The position numbers and the translations under genes were made by a program. From Sandaracinus amylolyticus (GTDB taxonomy: Bacteria; Myxococcota_A; Polyangia; Polyangiales; Sandaracinaceae), in the NCBI RefSeq assembly GCF_000737325.1, contig NZ_CP011125.1, forward strand, positions 9,796,001 to 9,860,000: DNA of 64,000 nucleotides. The letters run 5' to 3'. Under the pieces are notes generated by a model. It made no database searches and was not told the origin of the DNA. It saw only the letters and a list, made by a program, of their open reading frames with translations. Shown here in pieces: positions 23,729 through 33,412 of the stretch (positions are counted from its first letter, which is position 1; every line of letters starts with the position of its first letter).

Positions 23729-24652
23729 TCAGTGCACGAAGTAGCGGAAGCCGAGCAGCAGCCACGTGTCGTCGTCGCCCACGACCTGCTGGCGCCACGA
23801 GAAGTCGAGTCCCCAGTCCTGGGTGACGTAGCCGAGGCCCGCCGTCACGTAGTGGATGTCGCGACCGGTGTCGAAGCTGTAGCCCGCGCGGATCGGCACC
23901 CCGCTGATGAACACCTCGACCGCGCCGCCGAACGCCGCCTCGGGACGAAGCGACCCGTCGACGTTGTAGAAGGTCGACAGATCGGCGAGCCCGTCGAACG
24001 CGATCGTGACCATGCGGTCGATCGTGTAGCTCGCGCTGCCGCCCACCAGGCGCGGCACGAGCGACGTGCCGTGATCGATCAGGTTGAAGCCCAGCGCCGC
24101 GATGTGCAGGCCTTCGATCGGCATCACGCGGATCGCCGCGTCGACCGTGACGCCTTCCGCGAACGGGCCGCGGGTGTCGCCCTCGGGCTGCCCCTCGCGC
24201 CAGTAGCTCATGTACCGGCCCGACACGCCGATCGCGAACGCATCGCCGATCGGCAGCGCGAGCGAGAGGCGCCCTTCCATCCCGCCGTGCCCGTACTCGC
24301 CGTTGCCGTGGATGTAGCGATAGGACATGCCCATCGCGATCGGCGAGCTGTACGAGTCGACGACCGCTGCGCCCACGCTGAAGCGCGTCGTGCCCGGCTC
24401 GTACCCGGCGACCGACTCGATGTGATAGACGCGCCCGATCGTCAGGCCGGCCGCGTTGTACTGGAGCGCCGACGTCGAGGCCGCCGAGGCACGCGCGCCG
24501 AGGCCCATCGCGAGGCCGCGCGTCGTGTCGTAGCCCTCGGCGACCGGAGGATCGATCGCCGCCTGCGCCGCGAGCCGAGCTGGTGCGCCGAGCGAGATCG
24601 CGAGGGACCCTGCGAGCACGAGCACCCCCGCTGCACCTGACCAACGCACCAT
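23729..24652 (-). CDS. Outer-membrane beta-barrel protein
   Basis: 307 residues with a signal peptide (MVRWSGAAGVLVLAGSLAIS, cleavage after ARLAAQA). The mature protein has alternating strands throughout (for example ASAASTSALQYNAAG, AIAMGMSYRY, ALPIGDAFAIGVSGRY, GAVEVFISGVPIRAGY) and ends LLLGFRYFVH, i.e. with an aromatic near the end as in transmembrane barrels. The opening YDTTRGLAMGLGARASA..ALQYNAAGL recalls FadL/PorV-type proteins. Function unknown. Upstream of it begins an 868-bp non-coding region before dnaA. The gene reads away from dnaA. Confidence 0.78.
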   Translation of the reverse strand: MVRWSGAAGVLVLAGSLAISLGAPARLAAQAAIDPPVAEGYDTTRGLAMGLGARASAASTSALQYNAAGLTIGRVYHIESVAGYEPGTTRFSVGAAVVDSYSSPIAMGMSYRYIHGNGEYGHGGMEGRLSLALPIGDAFAIGVSGRYMSYWREGQPEGDTRGPFAEGVTVDAAIRVMPIEGLHIAALGFNLIDHGTSLVPRLVGGSASYTIDRMVTIAFDGLADLSTFYNVDGSLRPEAAFGGAVEVFISGVPIRAGYSFDTGRDIHYVTAGLGYVTQDWGLDFSWRQQVVGDDDTWLLLGFRYFVH

Positions 24653-25281
24653 CGCTCCTCCGATCCCTCTGCGATCCCCCGAACGCCCGTTTCCCGAACG
24701 CCTGGACAGCGGTGTCCCTGCTTAACCGGGTTCGGCGCCGCACACCAAGAAAACCGCGTCGAACCGGTCGCAAACGCGGGAATGCGCCTCGCCTCGCGCG
24801 CGATCCGCCCGCCCGTGTGGACGGCCTCGGAGGGTCACGCGGCGGAATGCCACGAATCCAGTGTGATCACGCTGGCTCCCGTGACGAAACGGAGACCGGA
24901 TCGAAGAGGCTCGGCGGATCACGTGTGATCTCCGAGGCTTCCCGAAACGGTTCGACGCACTGCGTCTGGACGCGTTCGGAACGAGCACGTCGCGGACGAA
25001 GAAAACCCAATCAGATCATGAGCTTAGAAGTTTCCGCAGGAAGACCCGTAGACGGCACCCGGGAGCTTTGCTAGCGTCGGTCTTCCTCGGGGAGGCGGGT
25101 TGCCTCCGATCGAGTGTCTCGCTCCCTCCTCGGCAGTTCGTGAGGGATGCCGTAGCTCGGATGATGCGTCCCGGATCGGGTGCAGCATCGGAGTGACGGT
25201 AATTTGGCCGGGACGTGTTGCCGCGATAGCAGTCGTTCTTCGTTCGCGGAAACCGCTCACCCGTGCCGACGCGAGGCAGAT

Positions 25282-25317
25282 GTCGCTGTGCTGCTGGCAG
25301 AAGTCGCTGTGCTGCTG
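25282..25317. repeat. 15-bp direct repeat with 21-bp period
   Basis: GTCGCTGTGCTGCTG occurs at 25282-25296 and 25303-25317. Two helical turns separate the copies. In the possible oriC region; could be a protein-binding pair or a remnant of slippage. Confidence 0.75.
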
Positions 25318-25464
25318 TGCTCCAGATAGCTGGGTAGATGTTCCGATGGGCAGCTCTTCGAGAAGCCACCTCTCCTAGAACCAAGCGTCCTTCGAAACAC
25401 GCACCCGAACAGCGAACCTCGATCGAGACGGCGACCCTGAACGAACCGATGGAGCGACCCAGGC

Positions 25465-25484
25465 TGTGGAAAGCCTGTGGATCG
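25465..25484. promoter_or_regulatory. Two DnaA-box-like sites upstream of dnaA
   Basis: TGTGGAAAG (25465-25473) and TGTGGATCG (25476-25484) resemble TGTGNAWAA with one and two mismatches and are 11 bp apart, one helical turn. They are about 40 bp upstream of the dnaA start, as autoregulatory or origin boxes often are. Confidence 0.45.
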
Positions 25485-25520
25485 CTTGGACAAGTGCGCT
25501 CAACTGCTGGGGTATCTGGC

Positions 25521-27125
25521 ATGGACGGGCTGTGGGAATCGACTCTCGGCAGACTTCGCGGAAGGCTCGCGGAAGAGACCTACGCGACGTGGCTGGAGCC
25601 GATTCGCTTCGATGGGATCGAGGGCCGGATCGTGCGGCTGCGGATTCCGAACCGCTTCTTCGCGGATTGGATCTCGGCGCGGTATCTGCCCGACATCCTC
25701 GAGTCGCTCGCGGCGCTGACCGGCGCCGAAGGGCTGGACGTCTCGTGGGTCGTCGATCCGAGCCTGCAGGAGCAGGTGACGTCGGCCGGGCAGGTGGCCA
25801 GCCCGGCGGTGGCGGATCGTGAGGTCGCGTCGACCGGCGTCATGCTCGCGCCGGGCGCGATGCTCGCGGACGAGGCGATGCTCTCGCGCGGTGCGCGCAT
25901 GGCGGCCGCGGGTCGGGTGACCGCGCGTGCGTCGCGTCCGCCGGTGCGCGCGCTGCGCGCCGCGGGCGAGCTGCCCTTCGACGTCGAGGGCGGTGCCGAT
26001 CGCGCGCCGATCGCACGCCCGCCCGTCGCGCGCAGCGTCGCGGCGGATCGCGTCGCGCCGCCGGTCGAGAGCGGAAGTCCCGTGGGCGAGCAGTCGTATG
26101 CCCTGAACCCTCGTTATCTCTTCGACAACTTCGTCGTCGGGCCGTCGAACCAGCTCGCGCACGCGGCCTCGATCGCGGCGAGCTCGAGCCCGGGCAAGCG
26201 CTACAACCCGCTCTTCATCTACAGCAAGGTCGGCCTCGGCAAGACGCACCTCGTCAACGCGGTCGGCCATCGCGTGCTCGAGGATCGTCGTGACGCGCGC
26301 GTGCTCTTCCTGAGCGCCGAGCGCTTCACCAACGAGTTCATCTGGGCGCTGCAGCACAAGCGCATCGACGAGTTCCGCGCGCGTTATCGCGGCTCGTGCG
26401 ACGTGCTGGTGATCGACGACATCCAGTTCCTCGCGGGGCGCGAGCAGACGCAGGAAGAATTCTTCCACACGTTCAACGCGCTCTATCACGCGGACAAGCA
26501 GATCGTCGTCACGAGCGACGTCTATCCGCAGCACATCCCCGAGATGCAGGAGCGCCTGATCTCGCGCTTCCAGTGGGGCCTCGTCGCCGACATCCAGGCG
26601 CCGGAGCTCGACACGCGCATCGCGATCCTCCGCAAGAAGGCGGAGCAGGAGCAGCTGCACCTCGGCGACGACGTCGCGCTGCTGGTCGCGCAGGTCGTGC
26701 AGAGCAACGTGCGCGAGCTCGAGGGGACGCTGCTTCGTCTCGCGGTGCTCGCGGACGCGCAGCAGCGCCCGCTCGACATCGAGCTCGCGCGGATGGCGCT
26801 CGGCGCGCACCAGCCGAAGGGTCGCGACGCGCGTCAGACGAGCGTCGAGGACATCCAGCGCGCGGCCTGCGAGTACTTCCAGATCGGTATCAAGGAGCTG
26901 ATGAGCGATCGCCGGCACCGCAACGTGTCGCTGCCGCGCATGATCGCGATGTACATCTGCCGCGAGCGGCTCGATCTGAGCTACCCGATGATCGGCGCGC
27001 GCTTCGGCAACAAGGACCACACCACGGTCATGAACGCGCACCGCAAGATCAGCGGTCTCGTCGAGAGCGACGAGCGCGTGAAGCGCGCGATCGAGGTGAT
27101 CGAGCGCAAGGTCGGCATCAGCTGA
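25521..27125 (+). CDS. dnaA: Chromosomal replication initiator DnaA
   Basis: 534 residues. Domain I (residues 1-75, WESTLGRLRGRLAEETYATW), a long linker (about 80-195, longer than in E. coli), AAA+ domain with Walker A GLGKTHL and Walker B VLVIDDIQF, and domain IV with the DnaA signature DHTTVMNAHRKI. The protein binds DnaA boxes and opens the origin. Start ATG 25521 is chosen because domain I begins here; upstream in-frame codons lack a domain. dnaN is not next to it: a lipoprotein gene follows by 21 bp. The neighbouring non-coding region is a candidate origin. Confidence 0.97.
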   Translation: MDGLWESTLGRLRGRLAEETYATWLEPIRFDGIEGRIVRLRIPNRFFADWISARYLPDILESLAALTGAEGLDVSWVVDPSLQEQVTSAGQVASPAVADREVASTGVMLAPGAMLADEAMLSRGARMAAAGRVTARASRPPVRALRAAGELPFDVEGGADRAPIARPPVARSVAADRVAPPVESGSPVGEQSYALNPRYLFDNFVVGPSNQLAHAASIAASSSPGKRYNPLFIYSKVGLGKTHLVNAVGHRVLEDRRDARVLFLSAERFTNEFIWALQHKRIDEFRARYRGSCDVLVIDDIQFLAGREQTQEEFFHTFNALYHADKQIVVTSDVYPQHIPEMQERLISRFQWGLVADIQAPELDTRIAILRKKAEQEQLHLGDDVALLVAQVVQSNVRELEGTLLRLAVLADAQQRPLDIELARMALGAHQPKGRDARQTSVEDIQRAACEYFQIGIKELMSDRRHRNVSLPRMIAMYICRERLDLSYPMIGARFGNKDHTTVMNAHRKISGLVESDERVKRAIEVIERKVGIS

Positions 27126-27146
27126 GCGTCGTGATAGGACCAGGCG

Positions 27147-27839
27147 ATGAAGGTGCGACCATCGAGGATCGCGCTCGTCGCCTTGGTCCTCTCGGGCGCA
27201 TGCGGCGCGCGCACCGCGATCGACGCGCGCGATGGCGGGTCGATCGACGCGGCCTCGATCGACGCGGCCTCGATCGATGCGATGCGACCGATCGACGCGA
27301 TGCGACCGATCGACGCGAACGTGCTCGTGCCGACCTGCGCGCTCGACGCGTCGAACGCCTCGGTGGCGGGCACCACGCCGCTGGGTCCGATCGACGCACG
27401 TCACGCGTGGGCCGGGCTGCTCGAGGCGTGCGGCGGCGGAGACGTGCTCCACGTGTCGGAGGCAGCGCAACTCGCGTTCCGCAACGGCGCGTTGTTCCCG
27501 GACCCGCTCGAGCCGTCGCTCACGTTCGTCGACCTTCCGAGCGCGCCGGGGCGATACGACGACGTCGAGGTGAGAGCGCGCCGCGACGGCGAGTCGGTCA
27601 GTGCACGCGCGACCGTCCGGGTGATCGAGCGGGACGGCCCATCCGACGATCCGCGCGGCCCTTCGCGCGACGACGCGTTCTGCCGCTGTGATCCGCGCTT
27701 CGTCGACGCGCCCGAGGCATGCGAGGAAGGAGCGCTCCGGAGGCTCCTCGCCCAGGTCGAGATCGACGTGCCCGGCTGGTCGGTGCGCGGAACCGTGCAG
27801 GCGCTCTACTGCCACGACCTGCACGGCATCTGCTTCTGA
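27147..27839 (+). CDS. Lipoprotein of unknown function with Ile-Asp-Ala repeats
   Basis: 230 residues. Signal peptide with lipobox at LVLSGAC. The first 60 residues after the Cys are low complexity: repeated SIDAA and MRPIDA units encoded by 15- and 18-bp direct repeats, a flexible tether. The remainder (about residues 60-230) has six cysteines, several clustered near the end, and is likely folded and disulfide-bonded. No recognisable enzyme motif. Begins 21 bp after dnaA but probably is not functionally tied to it. Confidence 0.7.
   Translation: MKVRPSRIALVALVLSGACGARTAIDARDGGSIDAASIDAASIDAMRPIDAMRPIDANVLVPTCALDASNASVAGTTPLGPIDARHAWAGLLEACGGGDVLHVSEAAQLAFRNGALFPDPLEPSLTFVDLPSAPGRYDDVEVRARRDGESVSARATVRVIERDGPSDDPRGPSRDDAFCRCDPRFVDAPEACEEGALRRLLAQVEIDVPGWSVRGTVQALYCHDLHGICF
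27240..27320 (+). repeat. Tandem DNA repeats coding for an Ile-Asp-Ala-rich linker
   Basis: Two exact 15-bp copies (27240-27254, 27255-27269), then two 18-bp copies differing at one base (27272-27289, 27290-27307) and a partial third. All keep the reading frame of the lipoprotein, so the region can change length by slippage without breaking the frame. Confidence 0.85.
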
Positions 27840-28205
27840 TCATCGACGCGGCTCGCGCGCGCGGATGCGCGCGAGCGCGTCGTCGTAGAGTGTCCAGCCG
27901 TCGAGCTCGAAGGCGCGCTCGCCGTCCCACCCGGCGGCGAGCGCGGCCTCGATGAAACACCGCCTGACGACGGTCGCGTGCAGCGGCAGCCACTCCGGGC
28001 CGTTCGCGCGCATCCGGATGATGGCGCCCGCGGCTCCGTCGCGATCCATCGAGGTGCCGTCGAATTCGATCCGCAGTGCGCCGGGCGCGTCGGCTCGCCG
28101 CACCACCAGCGTCAGCGTGCCGAGCCACCCGAAGCCGTGAGGTTCTTCCTCGCGCGGCTCGCCGACGAGCGATGACTCGTAGCGATGCGCGCCGATCCGG
28201 ATCAC
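27840..28205 (-). CDS. Protein of unknown function coupled to the kinase gene
   Basis: 121 residues starting at a GTG that overlaps the kinase stop (GTGA). Middle section reads GFGWLGTLTLVVRRADAPG and LRIEFDGTSMDRDG, then ANGPEWLPLHATVVRRCF and a C-terminal helix region ELDGWTLYDDALARIRAR. No signal peptide, no membrane segment. I do not recognise the family. The overlap makes a role beside the kinase (substrate or regulator) plausible, but nothing proves it. Its stop is next to the convergent lipoprotein stop. Confidence 0.6.
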   Translation of the reverse strand: MIRIGAHRYESSLVGEPREEEPHGFGWLGTLTLVVRRADAPGALRIEFDGTSMDRDGAAGAIIRMRANGPEWLPLHATVVRRCFIEAALAAGWDGERAFELDGWTLYDDALARIRAREPRR

Positions 28206-30133
28206 GGCATCAGCTGACGCAGGCGCCAGAGGTGCCAGTGCACGCGGCGGCGCGCGGCGTCGAGCTCCCAGCGGACACGGCCGACCAGGATCGCGCTGGT
28301 GATCAGCGGCGACATCGACAGCACGAGCAGCACCACGCGCGTCGGCCACTCGGGGAAATGCGTCATGCGCGGCAGGATCGTGATCGCTCCGTCGCGGATC
28401 AGGACCGAGGGCGGGATCACACCGGCGATCTCGAGCGCGAACGGCAGTGTGGCCGCGATGCACGCCGCAGCAGTGGTGATCCACCGCCCCGGCCGGTCGA
28501 GGTGCACCATGAACGTCGGGATGCTCGCCGCCGTGATCGCCGGCAGCAGGATCAGCGGCGAGAACAGCGACGCGATTGGCATGATCGTGAGCATCGCGAA
28601 CACCGCGACCGCCGTGCGCATCCACGGGCGCGGCCGCGGGAGCAGATCGACGATCCAGCTGACGATCACCGCCGCGATGATCGCGCCGAGCGCGGTCAGC
28701 CCGAGCACGAGATCGCGCGGACCGAGCCACACCACGAGCGGCACGTAGAGCAGCCAGCTGAAGCGCCCTGCGCGCAGCGCGCGCGACGCGACGCGGTGCT
28801 GCTTCTCCTCTTCCTCGCGGATCTCGGCTTCCGCTTCTTCGGGCAGCTTCCCGTCGAGCGGCTTCGCGAGCGCGTCGAGCAGCTGCTGCAGCGCCTCGGG
28901 GTTCGACGGGTCGGCGGAGAGCGCGCGCGCGAGCCCGCGGATCGCATCACGCTGCGCGGTCGCGCCTTCCGCACCGCTCGATCCCGACGCGCGCTTGAGC
29001 GTCTCCTTCGCCGCGCGCAGATGCAGATCCGCGACGAGCTTGCGACGCGCGGTCTCGCGATCTCCGTCGAGGAACGACTCGATCGCCTCGTGGAGCTCGC
29101 GGGCCTGCGGGCGCTTGAGCGGATCGGCGTGGGTCGCGCGCACGCAGATCGCCTCGAGCTCGGGCGGCACCGCCGCCTGCGGCGCGCGCACCGAGCACCG
29201 CGCGTCCGCGCCTTCGCGCGTCGAGATCATCAGCTCGCGCACGCTCTTGCCGCGATGCAGCGCCTGATGCGTGAGCACCTCGAACAGGATCGCGCCGAGC
29301 GAGTACACGTCCGCCGCGGAGTCGGCGTCGTTCGAGCGGTCGATCTGCTCGGGCGCCATGTACCCGGGCGTGCCCAGCAGATCCTGCTCGGCGCGCGTGA
29401 TCGAACCGAGCAGCGCCATCGGCATGCGCTGCACCTGGGTGCCGACGATGCGCGCGACGCCCCAGTCGAGCACGTAGACCTCGCCGAAGTCGCCGAGCAT
29501 CACATTCTCGGGCTTCAGATCGCGATGCACCACGCCGCGCGCGTGGGCGTAGTCGATCGCGAGGCACGCCTTCGCGAACGCCGAGAGCATGCGGCGCCGG
29601 CTGAAGCGGCTGCGCAGGTTCGGATCGTTCTTGCGGAGCCCCTCGAGCACCTCGTGCAGCGTCACGCCGCGGATGCGCTTCATCGTGAAGAAGGGCTCGC
29701 CGCTGGGCAGCGTCCCGACCTCGTGCACCGGGACGATCCCCGGGTGATCGAGGTAGCCCTGCACGTGCGCCTCGCGCAGGAAGCGCTCCTTCGCGCGCGA
29801 CCGATTCGATCGCGTCGGGAGCAGCACCTTCATCGCGACCTCGCGGCCGACGACGCGATCCCAGACGAGGCGCACCTCGCCCATGCCGCCCTCGCCGAGC
29901 ACCGAGCGACTCTCGTAGCGATCCGCGAGCAGCTCGGGCTGCAGGCTCTGCAGGTTCTTGCGCGACTCGAGGAGCGTCGGACCGTCGTCCTCGTCGTCCT
30001 GTCCGCTGCTGGTCAGTGTCGAGGCGCGCGAGTGGGCCGCGGAGCCTCCCTGGAACATGCCCGAGCGTCGCAGTGCGAGCTCTGTCGCGTCGGAATCGTC
30101 GGTGATCTCGGAGCTCGACGTGGGGGACGTCAA
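28202..30133 (-). CDS. Membrane Ser/Thr protein kinase
   Basis: 643 residues from a TTG with an excellent ribosome-binding site (GGAGG, 6-base spacer), preferred over an upstream ATG at 30184. An acidic 70-residue leader precedes the kinase domain: [12 protein letters not shown] (P-loop), [14 protein letters not shown] and [10 protein letters not shown]. The usual DFG is DWG ([10 protein letters not shown]), a variant that keeps the Asp. After a helical linker with Glu-rich segment ([13 protein letters not shown]) come about six membrane helices to the C-terminus, so the kinase is anchored by a C-terminal polytopic domain instead of an extracellular sensor. Typical of myxobacteria. Targets unknown; the coupled downstream protein is a candidate. 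Confidence 0.92.
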   Translation of the reverse strand: MTSPTSSSEITDDSDATELALRRSGMFQGGSAAHSRASTLTSSGQDDEDDGPTLLESRKNLQSLQPELLADRYESRSVLGEGGMGEVRLVWDRVVGREVAMKVLLPTRSNRSRAKERFLREAHVQGYLDHPGIVPVHEVGTLPSGEPFFTMKRIRGVTLHEVLEGLRKNDPNLRSRFSRRRMLSAFAKACLAIDYAHARGVVHRDLKPENVMLGDFGEVYVLDWGVARIVGTQVQRMPMALLGSITRAEQDLLGTPGYMAPEQIDRSNDADSAADVYSLGAILFEVLTHQALHRGKSVRELMISTREGADARCSVRAPQAAVPPELEAICVRATHADPLKRPQARELHEAIESFLDGDRETARRKLVADLHLRAAKETLKRASGSSGAEGATAQRDAIRGLARALSADPSNPEALQQLLDALAKPLDGKLPEEAEAEIREEEEKQHRVASRALRAGRFSWLLYVPLVVWLGPRDLVLGLTALGAIIAAVIVSWIVDLLPRPRPWMRTAVAVFAMLTIMPIASLFSPLILLPAITAASIPTFMVHLDRPGRWITTAAACIAATLPFALEIAGVIPPSVLIRDGAITILPRMTHFPEWPTRVVLLVLSMSPLITSAILVGRVRWELDAARRRVHWHLWRLRQLMP

Positions 30134-30215
30134 ACGGGTCCTCCGGTGATCGCCGCGGGGCGCACGGCGACGACCCGGGAGCATAGCGCACCGCGTCGAG
30201 CAACGTCAGCCGGCG

Positions 30216-32078
30216 TCACGGAAATGCTGCGTCGATCGAGAGCGAGTGGGGATCGAGGTGCTCGGGGCGCGCGCCGCTCGAGCGCAGGGCCCCGACGCGC
30301 AGCCGTCCGGGGCGCACCTCGGCCGGCCCGAGGGGGTGCTCCGAGCGGATCACGTCCCCCGCGCGGAAGTGTGCGGGCGAGAGCCACCCGTTCGCGACGA
30401 GATCGACCCGGCTCGGTCGCTTGCCCTCGCCGATGCGCAGCGCGAGGTCGGACGGGCACGCTCCGAGCGCGACGAGGTCGAGCGTCAGCACGAGCCCGCT
30501 GCCGCGCCGCTCGAGCCGAGCATCGCGCAGCCGCAGGCACCCGGTGAGGCGGCGTCCGGCGCGCCGATCGTCGTCGTGGCCGATGATCGCGCGGGCGCCG
30601 ATCCCTTCGCGCGGATCACGTCCGCGCTCGAGCAGCAGGTAGTCGCCGCCCGCTTCGACGAGGGCGTGATCATCACGCGCGATCCACGCGCGGATCTCGG
30701 GCTCTTCGCTGGTGCGGAGCAGGTCTTCGTCGTGGGCGAAGCGCACGCGGTGCGACGCGTCGAGCACGACGAAGTCGGCGCGTGTCTCGGGCGGCGGCGC
30801 GCGGCGCAGATCACGGCGCTCCGCGAGGTGCGGCAGGAGCGCGTCGGGGGCCTGGACCGACGCGCTGGGCCCGATGCGCGCGACGATGCGACGCGCCGCG
30901 TCCGTGCTCTCGTCGGCGACGAACGGCTCGCGCGAGAACGCGAGCGAGAGCGGCGTGCCACCCGCGATCACGTGCGCGAAGAACGCGCTCGTCGCGAGCG
31001 GCGCGAGCCGGAGGAGCGCGCCGTCGGGCAGCGCCGCCGCGCCGTGGATCGCGGAGGCGAGCACGAACGGCATCGCGGGCGTCAGGTAGTGCGAGTCGAG
31101 GTCCGTCGTGCCCGGGAAGTCCGAGAGCAGGTTGATCGCGAGCACGGGGGCGGCGATCACCAGGAACCCCGGTCGCAGCAGCGGCAGGAGCGCGCACGGC
31201 GCGGTGATCAGCGCGAGGTAGAGCACGCGGTGCCGCGCCGAGAGGTGCTCGATCAGCTCGCCCGGATGCGTGAGCACGTACCGCGCGACCTCGGTGGTGC
31301 TGCGCCCGAAGCGCCCGAAGTGCAGCTCGAGCGATCCCTCGGGCGGCGCGAACCGCGGGTGCAGCACGAGCACGAACAAGAGCACGTATGCGAGCGACAC
31401 CACCGCGACGAGCACACCGGCGCGCGCGAGGCGCGTGCGCTCCGCCGAGCGCGGCGAGCGCACCGCGAGCCCACACGCCGCGACCCCGACCAGCATCGTG
31501 ACCAGCCCGAGATCCTCGCGGCAGAGCAGCACGCCGAGCGTCGCGAGCACGATCCCCGGACCGCTTCGGCGATCGAGCGCGTCCGCCGCCCACGCGAGCG
31601 GCAGCACCGCGACGCTGCCCGGGTGGAACTCCTCCGACGCGACGTGCGCGAGGTTCGGATGGAGCAGCCACGCGAGCGCCGCGACGATCGCGCCCGGCGC
31701 GCCGAGGTGACGCGCCCCGATGCGCGCGATCGGCAGCGCCGCCGCCGAGAGCGCGATCGACTGCGCGACGAGCAGCGTCGGCGCCTGCCCGAAGAGCATC
31801 CCGATCACGCCGAGCGGGCGCAGGATCCACGCGAGGTGAAGCCCGAGCTCGTGCGCGCCGACGATCGGGTTCCATCCGTCGCCGTGGACCGCGCCCCACG
31901 CCATGCGCGCGTAGAACGCGAGATCGAACGTCTCGTTGTGGAACGTGTGCCAGCGCAGCAGCGAGAGCGTCGCGAACGTGATCGCCGCGATCACCACCAG
32001 CGCGTGCACCGCGCGACGCGTGCCGGCCCACGGGATCGGCGAGGGCTCGCCGCGCGCATCGCGCCACCACTCTCTCAC
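30216..32078 (-). CDS. DUF2079 polytopic membrane protein
   Basis: 620 residues. About ten hydrophobic segments in the first 360 residues, with the family's conserved FDLAFYARMAWGAVHGDGW near the start and LAWLLHPNLAHVASEEFHPG further on, as in DUF2079 proteins, thought to resemble glycosyltransferases of the GT-C type. The last 200 residues are a soluble domain. The first loop carries an Asp that is often catalytic in GT-C enzymes (TFDLAFY). No neighbour indicates a pathway. The gene is divergent from thiE. DUF2079 call is good; enzymatic role unproven. Confidence 0.82.
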   Translation of the reverse strand: MREWWRDARGEPSPIPWAGTRRAVHALVVIAAITFATLSLLRWHTFHNETFDLAFYARMAWGAVHGDGWNPIVGAHELGLHLAWILRPLGVIGMLFGQAPTLLVAQSIALSAAALPIARIGARHLGAPGAIVAALAWLLHPNLAHVASEEFHPGSVAVLPLAWAADALDRRSGPGIVLATLGVLLCREDLGLVTMLVGVAACGLAVRSPRSAERTRLARAGVLVAVVSLAYVLLFVLVLHPRFAPPEGSLELHFGRFGRSTTEVARYVLTHPGELIEHLSARHRVLYLALITAPCALLPLLRPGFLVIAAPVLAINLLSDFPGTTDLDSHYLTPAMPFVLASAIHGAAALPDGALLRLAPLATSAFFAHVIAGGTPLSLAFSREPFVADESTDAARRIVARIGPSASVQAPDALLPHLAERRDLRRAPPPETRADFVVLDASHRVRFAHDEDLLRTSEEPEIRAWIARDDHALVEAGGDYLLLERGRDPREGIGARAIIGHDDDRRAGRRLTGCLRLRDARLERRGSGLVLTLDLVALGACPSDLALRIGEGKRPSRVDLVANGWLSPAHFRAGDVIRSEHPLGPAEVRPGRLRVGALRSSGARPEHLDPHSLSIDAAFP

Positions 32079-32192
32079 GGCGGCGCAAGGGTGGGCGACG
32101 CACGGGGTGCTCGCAAGGCGGGATCACTGCGCAGGGAGCGCAGCAATTCCGAGAGGTTGCATCGGGGTGGGGGCAACGCCTATCTTCGCGCC

Positions 32193-32813
32193 GTGCGCGG
32201 GCTCTACGCGATCGTCGATCCGGACCGTTGTGCAGGGCGCGATCCCGTCGAGGTCGCGAGCGCGATCCTTCGTGGTGGATGTGCGCTGATCCAGGTCCGC
32301 GCGAAGCGGATGCCCGACCGCGAGCGGCTCGCGCTCGTGCGTGCCGTGCGGGCGCGCGCGAAGGAGCACGGCGTGCCTTTCGTGGTGAACGATCGGCCCG
32401 ATCTCGCGCTGCTCGTCGACGCGGACGGGCTCCACCTCGGGCAGGACGATCTGCCGATCGCCGAGGCGCGACGCATCGTCGGACGGATGATGATCGGCCG
32501 CTCGACGCACGATCTCGCGCAGCTGCGCGCCGCGATGCACGAGGGCGCGAACCTCGTCGGCTTCGGGCCGGTGTTCGCGACGAAGAGCAAGGAGAACCCG
32601 GATCCGGTGGTCGGCCTCGAGGGGCTCGCGCGTGCGGTGCGCGTGGCGCGCGTCCCGATCGTCGCCATCGGCGGGATCACCGAGGCGAGCGCGCCCGGCG
32701 TCGCACGCACCGGTGTCGCGCTGGGCGCTGCGATCGCGGCGATCGGCGAGGCGCGCGATCCCGAGCAGACCGCGCGCGCGCTGCATCTCGCGCTCGGCGG
32801 GGGCGAGGGGTGA
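32193..32813 (+). CDS. thiE: Thiamine phosphate synthase
   Basis: 206 residues, TIM barrel that joins HMP-pyrophosphate and the thiazole phosphate to make thiamine phosphate. Motifs: LIQVRAK, PFVVNDRPDLALLVDADGLH, LGQDDLP, GRSTHD, GFGPVFATKS and VAIGGI. All standard. Start is the GTG at 32193 because it yields VRGLYAIVDPDRC, the normal opening. It is not preceded by a recognisable TPP riboswitch; the 114-bp upstream region lacks the conserved CUGAGA box. Coupled to the next gene by GTGA overlap. Confidence 0.92.
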   Translation: MRGLYAIVDPDRCAGRDPVEVASAILRGGCALIQVRAKRMPDRERLALVRAVRARAKEHGVPFVVNDRPDLALLVDADGLHLGQDDLPIAEARRIVGRMMIGRSTHDLAQLRAAMHEGANLVGFGPVFATKSKENPDPVVGLEGLARAVRVARVPIVAIGGITEASAPGVARTGVALGAAIAAIGEARDPEQTARALHLALGGGEG

Positions 32814-33406
32814 TCATCGAGCTCGCGGTGAGCGCCGCGGCGGTCGTCGTCGCGTCCGCGGTCGCGCGCGCCATCGTGCAGCGACGTGCGGCCCAGGACG
32901 CCGAGCGCGAGAAGCGCCTCGCGGCTGCAGCGCGCGCGAACGATCCGCGCCGTGGTCTCCGGGTCGGCGACGTGCTCCTCCACGTCGGCGACGAGCTCTG
33001 GCTCGCGGGCATGATCGAGCTCGACGAGGAGGGCACGCTGCTGTCGATCTTCCGCGCGCCCGAGAACACACGCACCGCGTGGGTCGCGCAGCTCGACGAC
33101 GAGGCGCGCGAGCTCGCGCTCCTCGCCCACTCCGACGAGGTGCCCGAGGGCCACGTCCCCGATCGCCTACCGCTCGGCGGCCGCGTGCTCTCGCTCTTGC
33201 GTCGCGGCAGCGCGAAGGTGCGCGGCCACGGCGAGCACCTGCCGCCCCACGGCCCGAAGGCGCGCTTCACGATCCTCCACGACGCGGGCGGCCGCGTCGC
33301 GATGGTGATCGACTTCGAGGGCGCGCCGCGCCTCACGCTCGTCGGTGATCGCGTCGAGCGCGCGCTGATCGACGTGCTGCCCGGCGGCGAGCGCGGGCCC
33401 GAGTAG
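32810..33406 (+). CDS. Protein of unknown function with N-terminal membrane helix
   Basis: 198 residues. One N-terminal hydrophobic segment (IIELAVSAAAVVVASAVARAI), an Arg-rich linker, then a beta-rich domain beginning GLRVGDVLLHVGDELWLAGMIELDEEG and containing HGPKARFTILHDAGGRVAMVIDF. The GDVLL..DELWL strand pattern is reminiscent of DUF4178 but I would not assign it. GTG start overlaps the thiE stop (GTGA), so it is translated with thiE. A role in thiamine metabolism is unlikely from the fold. Confidence 0.6.
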   Translation: MIIELAVSAAAVVVASAVARAIVQRRAAQDAEREKRLAAAARANDPRRGLRVGDVLLHVGDELWLAGMIELDEEGTLLSIFRAPENTRTAWVAQLDDEARELALLAHSDEVPEGHVPDRLPLGGRVLSLLRRGSAKVRGHGEHLPPHGPKARFTILHDAGGRVAMVIDFEGAPRLTLVGDRVERALIDVLPGGERGPE

Positions 33407-33412
33407 GCCCGC

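Larger units (their letters stand above)
24653..25520. other. Non-coding region upstream of dnaA, candidate oriC
   Basis: 868 bp without a convincing gene between the outer-membrane gene and dnaA. Base composition is less GC-rich than the surroundings (AT-richer patches near 25000-25035 and 25200). It contains two DnaA-box-like sites 11 bp apart (25465-25484), a 15-bp direct repeat (25282-25317) and scattered TGTGATC/TGTGGA elements (24816, 24861, 24924). No clear cluster of consensus TTATCCACA boxes is seen, so the oriC call is tentative and based mostly on position. Confidence 0.4.

Noticed and set aside
32079-32192. TPP riboswitch before thiE
   Set aside because: The region lacks the conserved CUGAGA and ACCUGAUC elements; only a short leader is present.
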